Origin: Caldilineae bacterium
Lineage (GTDB): Bacteria; Chloroflexota; Anaerolineae; J102
DNA length: 6,658 nt
Direction of reading: 5' to 3'
Assembly: GCA_011192085.1 (NCBI GenBank)
Contig: DUEQ01000133.1
Span: 1-6,658, forward strand
How positions within the stretch are numbered: position 1 is the first letter of the stretch; each line of letters opens with the position of its first letter. Made by a program: the position numbers and the translations under genes. Shown piece after piece: positions 1 through 5,180 of the stretch. A model generated the notes under the pieces. The model was not told where the DNA came from and made no database searches. It worked only from the letters and a program-made list of their open reading frames with translations.

Positions 1-1
1 G

Positions 2-1003
<1,002 letters not shown>

Positions 1004-1050
1004 TGTGGCATGCGGTTCTTGTCTTTTTCCCTCTCGGTTTCGGAGGCGGG

Positions 1051-1127
1051 CGTATTCCGTAATCCGTATTCAGTAATCAGTCATCAGTGTCCAGGCATGG
1101 GACATTGGACATTGGACGTCGGACATG
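1051..1127. repeat. Degenerate heptamer tandem array (11 x 7 bp)
   Basis: This intergenic stretch divides without gaps into eleven 7-bp units. The first part has units such as CGTATTC, CGTAATC, AGTAATC and AGTCATC. The second part has GGACATT twice, then GGACGTC and GGACATG. The register is kept across the change of unit type. The last three bases of the final unit are the ATG of the following gene, so the array occupies the whole place where a ribosome-binding site would be. The remaining spacer, 1004-1050, holds only a weak stem with a short T-run (1024-1028). Short degenerate heptamer arrays are known in filamentous cyanobacteria, and I recall similar text in Chloroflexota spacers. Their function is unknown. 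Confidence 0.85.
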
Positions 1128-2084
1128 AATGCTAGCTGGAAGGGGGCGATCATCCGGGGCGGAATCAGCCTGGCCCTGATCCTGTTCGTCCTATGGCGAT
1201 TTCAGGGACGGTTGGCCCTGGTTTGGGATATGCTTGTCTCAGCCAATGGGTGGTGGTTGTTAATGGGGGTGTTGCTTTTCTGGACGGCTATGCTCATCAA
1301 TGCATTCAAATGGTGGACGTTGTTGCGGGCCCAGGGCATTCAGGCGCCCTTCCTGGCGATGGCGAATTTCACCTTCGTGGGCTTCTTTTTCAATAACATC
1401 CTGCCCGCGAATATCGGCGGGGATGTGATGCGAGGTTATGGATTGGCGAAGTATACGGAGGAGCATGCGGGCGCGGCCGCGTCGGTGGTGCTGGATCGGC
1501 TCATCGGACTTTCGGCCTACATGAGCGTGGCTGCGGTTTCGGCCCTGGTCGTGGTGTTTGTCACAGGGCGCTCCGATCTGTGGCCTTTGGCCGCAGTGGC
1601 GGTCATCGCTCTGTTGGGACTGTTTACCATCGCCGCATTCCTCATCAGCCGCCGCATCAGCCGGGCTGTGAGCCGTTTGCTTCATCGCGGTTTTCTGGAG
1701 AGGGTCGCGAGGATTTGGGATGCGCTGGCCGGCGCGTTCGAGCTATATCGGTTTCAGTACCGCACCCTGACCTTGGCTTTTCTCATCGGCCTGACAGGCA
1801 TCGCCGCCACCTCCATGGTGAATTACGCGCTTTCCCTGGCTCTGGGCGGGGGCATCCCCCTCATCGACATATTTCTCTTCACGCCCCTCATCGCACTCGT
1901 GCTGATCGTGCCCATTTCCATCGGGGGCATCGGCCTCAGCCAGGCGGCGTATCCTTTCTTTTATGGTCTGGTGGGCGTGCCGGGCGAGCTGGCGCTGGCT
2001 CTGAGTCTGTTCGTGCAGGCGGTGCAGATCTTTTGTAGTCTGCCCGGCGGCGCGTTGTGGTTGTTGTGGAAAAAGGCGGGGTAA
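1125..2084 (+). CDS. UPF0104 / LPG-synthase-TM (flippase-like) integral membrane protein
   Basis: This is a 319-residue polytopic protein with about seven to eight hydrophobic segments (roughly 10-27, 40-60, 75-95, 125-147, 151-175, 216-240, 246-270 and 285-312). It carries the conserved family signatures: NNILPANIGGDVMRGYGLAK at about 90-109, ASVVLDRLIGL at about 119-129, and PISIGGIGLSQAAYPFFYGL at about 264-283. The family (PF03706, also called lysylphosphatidylglycerol synthase TM region or UPF0104) includes the flippase part of MprF and many stand-alone proteins found next to glycosyltransferases. It has no C-terminal aminoacyl-transferase domain, so lysyl-PG synthesis is not expected. 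Movement of a glycolipid or polyprenyl-linked intermediate across the membrane is a plausible inference given the GT2 gene just upstream. The ATG at 1125 is the only good start. No Shine-Dalgarno sequence precedes it because the heptamer repeat array runs directly into it. Confidence 0.85.
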   Translation: MNASWKGAIIRGGISLALILFVLWRFQGRLALVWDMLVSANGWWLLMGVLLFWTAMLINAFKWWTLLRAQGIQAPFLAMANFTFVGFFFNNILPANIGGDVMRGYGLAKYTEEHAGAAASVVLDRLIGLSAYMSVAAVSALVVVFVTGRSDLWPLAAVAVIALLGLFTIAAFLISRRISRAVSRLLHRGFLERVARIWDALAGAFELYRFQYRTLTLAFLIGLTGIAATSMVNYALSLALGGGIPLIDIFLFTPLIALVLIVPISIGGIGLSQAAYPFFYGLVGVPGELALALSLFVQAVQIFCSLPGGALWLLWKKAG

Positions 2085-2086
2085 GG

Positions 2087-2095
2087 TGCTATAAT
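2087..2095 (+). promoter_or_regulatory. Extended -10 promoter of lepB, leaderless geometry
   Basis: TGCTATAAT is a perfect extended -10 element (TGn plus TATAAT). It lies in the 17-bp gap between the UPF0104 stop codon and the ATG at 2102. Six bases separate the hexamer from that ATG, so the expected transcription start falls on or next to the A of the start codon. The -35 region is poor (TTGTGG at 2064-2069 is too far upstream), which is normal when an extended -10 is present. No Shine-Dalgarno sequence lies between the box and the ATG. The site therefore supports both the choice of start codon and a leaderless mRNA that could carry lepB, rpiB, deoC and the hydrolase gene. Confidence 0.7.
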
Positions 2096-2101
2096 GCGAG
2101 C

Positions 2102-2773
2102 ATGTCCGACCTTCCCGATTTCGAGCCTCAGGAAGCCATGACCGCGCCCGATTCGGCCATCGAGGAGATGCCCGAGCCTCCTTCGGTGCGCGTGGTCCCG
2201 GCAGGTCATATCCCTCATCCATCTGCCGCACAAAAGGAGAGCGCCAGCGTCATCTGGGAGACGCTGCAAACGCTGGTGCTGGCAGGATTGCTCATCATCT
2301 TCTTCCGCGCCTTCATCTTTCAGAATTTCGTGGTGGAAGGCAGCAGCATGTACCCGACGCTGATGCAGGGTGACCGGCTTATCGTCAGCCGCATCAGCTA
2401 CATCTTCGGCGAGCCCGACCGGGGGGATATCATTGTCTTTCAATATCCCTTCGGCCCGGAGCGGGATTTCGTCAAGCGTATCATCGGTCTGCCGGGCGAG
2501 ACCATCGCCATCCAGAATGGGCAGGTGTTCATCGATGGCAAGCCCCTGCCCCCCGAAACCTATGTGCAGAATCACAGCAGCGAGCAGTACGGGCCCGTCA
2601 CCCTGGGCAAGGATGAGTTTTTCGTCATGGGGGACAACCGCACGGGCTCCAGCGATTCGCGCAGTTGGGGACCGCTGCAAGGGCATTTCATCATCGGCAA
2701 GGCCTGGTTGATCTACTATCCCTTCAACCGATTCACCTTTATCCATCATCCCGACCTCGACATCCAGCCGTGA
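2102..2773 (+). CDS. lepB: Signal peptidase I
   Basis: This is a type I signal peptidase of 223 residues that removes signal peptides from exported proteins at the outer face of the cytoplasmic membrane. A Pro- and Glu-rich cytoplasmic tail (1-48) is followed by one transmembrane anchor (about 50-73). The catalytic Ser82 is in the SMYPT motif (box B) and the general-base Lys125 is in VKRIIGLPGE (box D). Box E, MGDNRTGSSDSRSWG, spans 176-190. All hallmark S26A residues are present, so it should be active. The frame is also open from an ATG at 2057, which would overlap the upstream gene by 28 bases. I prefer the ATG at 2102 because a perfect extended -10 box sits just before it and the upstream extension has no family resemblance. 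The stop codon overlaps the GTG start of the RpiB homologue, so a housekeeping export gene is translationally linked to sugar-phosphate enzymes. Confidence 0.95.
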   Translation: MSDLPDFEPQEAMTAPDSAIEEMPEPPSVRVVPAGHIPHPSAAQKESASVIWETLQTLVLAGLLIIFFRAFIFQNFVVEGSSMYPTLMQGDRLIVSRISYIFGEPDRGDIIVFQYPFGPERDFVKRIIGLPGETIAIQNGQVFIDGKPLPPETYVQNHSSEQYGPVTLGKDEFFVMGDNRTGSSDSRSWGPLQGHFIIGKAWLIYYPFNRFTFIHHPDLDIQP

Positions 2774-3318
2774 CCCACGACGAGCAGGAAATCCGGGCGC
2801 TGGTGCGCCGCATTCTTCTGGAGGCCCTGGGCGAGGAGGCCCGCACGACGCCTGCGTGGCAGGTGCGCACGGTCGCCATTGCCGCGGATCACGGCGGATT
2901 CGAGCTCAAACAGCAGCTCATCCCCTACCTGGAAAGCCTGGGCTATGCCGTGATCGACCTGGGGACGGATGGCAAGGAGAGCGTGGATTATCCCGATTTC
3001 GCCTATGCCGCAGCCAGGATGGTGAGTCAGGGTCGGGCTGAGGCCGCCATCATCATCGACGGTGCGGGCATCGGCTCCTGCATGGCTGCGAACAAAGTGC
3101 CCGGCGTGCGGGCCAGCATGTGCTATGACGAAGCCACAGCCCACAACGCCCGCGAGCACAACCACGCCAACGTCCTCACCCTGGGCGCAGGCATGATCGA
3201 CCTGGAGCGGGCGAGGACCATCGTCCGGGCCTGGTTGGAGACGCCCTGGGGTGGAGGACGGCACGCTCGCCGTGTGGTCAAGATCATGGCCATTGAGCAG
3301 CGCTTCCTGCGCGAATGA
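2770..3318 (+). CDS. rpiB: RpiB/LacAB-family sugar-phosphate isomerase homologue with N-terminal targeting-like helix
   Basis: RpiB enzymes interconvert ribose-5-phosphate and ribulose-5-phosphate. This 182-residue protein has the family core from VAIAADHGGFELK (35-47) through the phosphate-loop region GAGIGSCMAANKVPG (98-112), REHNHANVL (128-136) and a C-terminal GGRHARRV...AIEQ (162-177) closely like E. coli RpiB. Two things are odd. Asp97 stands where E. coli RpiB has its catalytic Cys, and the nearby Glu used instead by the M. tuberculosis enzyme is Ser103 here. Also, about 34 residues precede the core: an amphipathic helix at 5-20 (EIRALVRRILLEAL) and a Pro/Arg linker. This matches the layout of microcompartment encapsulation peptides. 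The GTG at 2770 is chosen because it overlaps the lepB stop as GTGA, which implies translational coupling. The open frame continues upstream to an ATG at 2665, but that would lie inside lepB. Isomerase activity is uncertain; the fold assignment is firm. Confidence 0.88.
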   Translation: MTHDEQEIRALVRRILLEALGEEARTTPAWQVRTVAIAADHGGFELKQQLIPYLESLGYAVIDLGTDGKESVDYPDFAYAAARMVSQGRAEAAIIIDGAGIGSCMAANKVPGVRASMCYDEATAHNAREHNHANVLTLGAGMIDLERARTIVRAWLETPWGGGRHARRVVKIMAIEQRFLRE

Positions 3319-3340
3319 CATCCAAAATTCGTGACCTTTG

Positions 3341-3398
3341 GGAGGTGGACGCCTGGCTTCAGGCAGACCCGAGTGGCTCTTGTCCACCTTCCGGAGGT
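3341..3398 (+). promoter_or_regulatory. Predicted structured RNA leader (three-way junction) of deoC
   Basis: The 103-base gap between rpiB and deoC can fold almost completely. The outer stem pairs 3341-3350 (GGAGGTGGAC) with 3382-3392 (GTCCACCTTCC), giving ten pairs and one bulged base. Inside it are two adjacent hairpins: 3351-3364 (GCCTG, loop GCTT, CAGGC) and 3365-3380 (AGACCC, loop GAGT, GGCTCT, with one C-C mismatch). Only base 3381 is unpaired at the junction. A second copy of GGAGGT at 3393-3398 can compete with the first copy (3341-3346) for the ACCTT segment, so two exclusive folds exist. No T-run follows, so this does not look like a simple terminator. It resembles a cis-regulatory or processing element, but I cannot match it to a named riboswitch class. 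It could also be a dispersed intergenic repeat. Confidence 0.5.
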
Positions 3399-3408
3399 CT
3401 AAGAAAAC

Positions 3409-3414
3409 AAGGAG
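3409..3414 (+). promoter_or_regulatory. Shine-Dalgarno site that sets the deoC start
   Basis: AAGGAG lies seven bases before the GTG at 3422. It is the only canonical ribosome-binding site seen at correct spacing before any gene in the window. It decides for GTG 3422 over the TTG at 3338, which would translate the structured leader. Confidence 0.8.
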
Positions 3415-3421
3415 CACAACC

Positions 3422-4285
3422 GTGGCCCCATCTTACGACATCGAAAGCCTGACCGACCTCATCACCCGCGAGGTGGTGAGCCTGATCTCCCAAAAGTCCG
3501 ATGTGCATTTCTGCACGGTCTGCGGCCGCGTCTGCGACGGCCATTGCATCTCCTCCCATCCCGATATGGCTCGCACCTTCATCGCTGCTGGGGCCAGTCG
3601 CCTGAGCGGGAAGCTGGGCGTGGGCTATGTGCCCACTGACCTGGCGGGCTACATCGATCACACCCTGCTCAAACCCGAGGCCACCGCGGACCAGATCCGT
3701 CAGCTCTGCTCCGAGGCCATCGAGTACGGTTTCGCGTCGGTGTGCGTGAACCCCACCTGGGCGCCCCTGGCCGCGCGGCTGCTCGCGGGCGCGCAGCCCG
3801 TGGTGGCTACGGTCATCGGTTTTCCGCTGGGCGCGACCCTGCCCGATGTGAAGGCCTACGAGACCCTTCGGGCCCGCGAGGAGGGCGCGACTGAGTTCGA
3901 TATGGTCATCAACATCGGCGCGCTGAAGAGTAAGGACTTCCGCCTGGTGGAACGGGACATCGCCGGGGTGGTGGAGGCGGCCCGCGGGCATGTGGTCAAG
4001 GTTATCATCGAGACCGCACTGCTCACTGATGAGGAGAAGGTGGAGGCGTGCGTTATCGCCAAGGCCGCGGGCGCGGATTTCGTCAAGACCAGCACGGGCT
4101 TCGCCAGCAAGGGCGCGACCGTGGAGGACGTGGCCCTCATGCGCCGGGTCGTGGGCGCGGACATGGGCGTGAAAGCCTCGGGCGGCATTCGCTCTACGCA
4201 GGACGCCAAGGCCATGATCGAGGCCGGAGCCACCCGTATCGGGGCTAGCGCGGGCATCAAAATCGTCAAAGGAGCAACTTCCTGA
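3422..4285 (+). CDS. deoC: Deoxyribose-phosphate aldolase with Cys-rich N-terminal extension
   Basis: DERA cleaves 2-deoxyribose-5-phosphate to glyceraldehyde-3-phosphate and acetaldehyde through a Schiff base. The TIM-barrel domain starts near residue 75 ([12 protein letters not shown], 77-88). Asp160 ([11 protein letters not shown]), the Schiff-base Lys222 ([13 protein letters not shown]) and the second active-site Lys251 (VKASGGIR) are all present, so it should be catalytic. At 287 residues it is longer than usual DeoC proteins (about 220-260) because of about 75 extra N-terminal residues. These begin with an amphipathic helix (about 5-24, [18 protein letters not shown]), then H29 and a C31-x2-C34-x3-C38-x3-C42 cluster with H41 and H46, then GASRLSG (57-63). 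The helix resembles a microcompartment encapsulation peptide, and the Cys/His cluster may bind a metal. The GTG start is fixed by AAGGAG seven bases upstream. Pairing with an RpiB homologue is typical of SPU-type microcompartment loci, but pentose or nucleoside salvage in the cytosol remains possible. Confidence 0.93.
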   Translation: MAPSYDIESLTDLITREVVSLISQKSDVHFCTVCGRVCDGHCISSHPDMARTFIAAGASRLSGKLGVGYVPTDLAGYIDHTLLKPEATADQIRQLCSEAIEYGFASVCVNPTWAPLAARLLAGAQPVVATVIGFPLGATLPDVKAYETLRAREEGATEFDMVINIGALKSKDFRLVERDIAGVVEAARGHVVKVIIETALLTDEEKVEACVIAKAAGADFVKTSTGFASKGATVEDVALMRRVVGADMGVKASGGIRSTQDAKAMIEAGATRIGASAGIKIVKGATS

Positions 4286-4308
4286 CCTTTCACTCTCCCA
4301 CACACATT

Positions 4309-5001
4309 ATGGAAAACGTCCATCCTGATCTCATTCGCATCGAACTAGGGCGTGTTAACGCCTTTCTATGGACAGGCGAAGGCGGCCCCACCCTCATTGA
4401 CACCGGCTATCCTTGGACATTTTCCAAACTGCTAGATGAATTGAGCGCAGCCGGGGTGCAGCCTGTCGACCTGGAGCGCATCATCGTCACCCACGCCGAC
4501 CTGGATCACATCGGCGGACTCAAGGGCCTGACCGAGCTCTCCGATGCGCCCGTGGCCTGCCACACGGTGGAGGCGGCCTATGTGACCGGGCGGAAGTCGA
4601 AGACGTTGCGGGGCGTGCGGGGCAAGGTCATGCAAGGGATCATCCGCCTGGCGGAGACAATCTACAAGCCCCATGTGGATGAGGTTCAGGAATTGCTGTT
4701 GGAGAAGGAGACCACGCCCGAGGGGTTCACCGTCTGGCACACGCCTGGGCACGCGCCGGGACATATCTCCTTGCATCACAAGCAAGCGGGCCTGTTCATC
4801 GCGGGAGACGCCATCTTCAATGAGAAGGATACGCTCTCCCTCCCCCTCCGCACTTTTACCTCCGACGAAGGCCAGGCCATCGAGAGCCTGGGCAAGCTGA
4901 AGCGGCTGAAATTCGACATGGCCTGTTTCGGGCACGGGCCCTGCATCACCGAGCATGCGGATGAGAAAATCTGGGCGTTTATCGAAGCGCTAGATCGGTA
5001 A
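4309..5001 (+). CDS. Metallo-beta-lactamase-fold hydrolase
   Basis: This is a 230-residue MBL-fold protein, probably a soluble metal-dependent hydrolase of the broad glyoxalase II-like group. The metal-binding motifs are visible: THADLDHIGG at 61-70 (a His-x-Asp-x-Asp-His variant of HxHxDH), GH148 in TPGHAPGH (145-152), the bridging Asp167 in IAGDAIF (164-170) and His209 in FGHGP (207-211). Asp in place of the second His of the first motif occurs in parts of this superfamily and should still allow a metal site. There is no signal peptide. The gene begins 23 bases after the deoC stop with no Shine-Dalgarno sequence at normal spacing, so translation may depend on reinitiation after deoC. Its place at the end of the lepB-rpiB-deoC run suggests co-transcription. 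A thioester, lactone or phosphoester substrate cannot be chosen from sequence alone. Confidence 0.88.
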   Translation: MENVHPDLIRIELGRVNAFLWTGEGGPTLIDTGYPWTFSKLLDELSAAGVQPVDLERIIVTHADLDHIGGLKGLTELSDAPVACHTVEAAYVTGRKSKTLRGVRGKVMQGIIRLAETIYKPHVDEVQELLLEKETTPEGFTVWHTPGHAPGHISLHHKQAGLFIAGDAIFNEKDTLSLPLRTFTSDEGQAIESLGKLKRLKFDMACFGHGPCITEHADEKIWAFIEALDR

Positions 5002-5013
5002 AACCAGGCCACA

Positions 5014-5027
5014 CGGGCCGCGGCCCG
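5014..5027. repeat. 14-bp perfect GC palindrome
   Basis: CGGGCCGCGGCCCG lies 12 bases past the stop codon of the hydrolase gene. As RNA it gives a five-pair hairpin with a CGCG loop. No T-run follows, so it is not a good intrinsic terminator. It could protect the mRNA 3' end or be chance in GC-rich DNA. Confidence 0.5.
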
Positions 5028-5049
5028 CGAATACCGACGAACATGAGGG

Positions 5050-5161
5050 TTGCAAGTGGCGGGTTGGATGACGTGACTTGCCCCTTGCGATTTGCAAACC
5101 GCGAACCAGATTGCTGCTGCTGAAGAACAGACAGACTGTGGACTCCGGACACCGGTCCTCG
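5050..5161. repeat. Second heptamer-periodic intergenic tract (16 x 7 bp, decayed)
   Basis: Most of the convergent spacer reads in steps of seven bases. Units beginning TTG start at 5050, 5064, 5078, 5085 and 5092 (for example TTGCAAG, TTGCCCC, TTGCGAT, TTGCAAA). Units beginning GAC start at 5134, 5141 and 5148 (GACTGTG, GACTCCG, GACACCG), exactly in the same register. The middle part (5099-5133) has drifted and shows no clear unit. The layout matches the array at 1051-1127: short unit families that switch while the 7-bp phase is held. I see no gene in 5002-5180. The frames open across this spacer are antisense or overlapping shadows of the flavin/iron-sulfur gene. Confidence 0.65.
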
Positions 5162-5173
5162 GAGGTTCTTTTC
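5143..5173 (+). terminator. Possible intrinsic terminator of the + strand operon
   Basis: CTCCGGAC (5143-5150) pairs with GTC (5155-5157) and CGGAG (5160-5164). The result is an eight-pair stem with loop ACCG and a two-base bulge on the 3' side. It is followed by the T-rich run TTCTTTTC (5166-5173). It stands just before the convergent gene's stop codon, where a terminator for the hydrolase transcript would be expected. It is built from heptamer units of the surrounding tract, so the symmetry could be a by-product of the repeats. Confidence 0.4.
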
Positions 5174-5180
5174 GAAGCAA

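Noticed and set aside
1051..1127. CRISPR array
   Set aside because: Units are seven bases with no spacers, far too short for CRISPR repeats. The tract at 5050-5161 fails for the same reason, and no cas gene is present.
2057..2101. Earlier lepB start at ATG 2057
   Set aside because: It lies inside the upstream gene and before the extended -10 box, and the added residues show no signal peptidase similarity.
2665..2769. Earlier rpiB start at ATG 2665
   Set aside because: It would overlap lepB by more than 100 bases in another frame. The residues do not fit the family, while the GTGA overlap at 2770 gives a natural coupled start.
3341..3392. tRNA or tRNA-like gene
   Set aside because: The fold has only two internal hairpins with short stems. 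It has no TPsiC sequence, no anticodon arm of the right size and no CCA end.
3338..3421. N-terminal extension of DeoC from a TTG at 3338
   Set aside because: It would translate the three-way-junction leader and has no Shine-Dalgarno site, while GTG 3422 has AAGGAG at seven bases.
3359..4303. Long open frame of 314 codons on the minus strand opposite deoC
   Set aside because: It is fully antisense to a gene with intact DERA motifs. It shows no recognisable family pattern, and such frames are expected opposite GC-rich coding sequence. The minus-strand frames at 1961-2749 and 2746-3417 were rejected for the same reason.
2770..5001. Microcompartment shell protein within the window
   Set aside because: No product here shows a BMC-domain or EutN/CcmL-type sequence, so the microcompartment idea rests only on the cargo pair.
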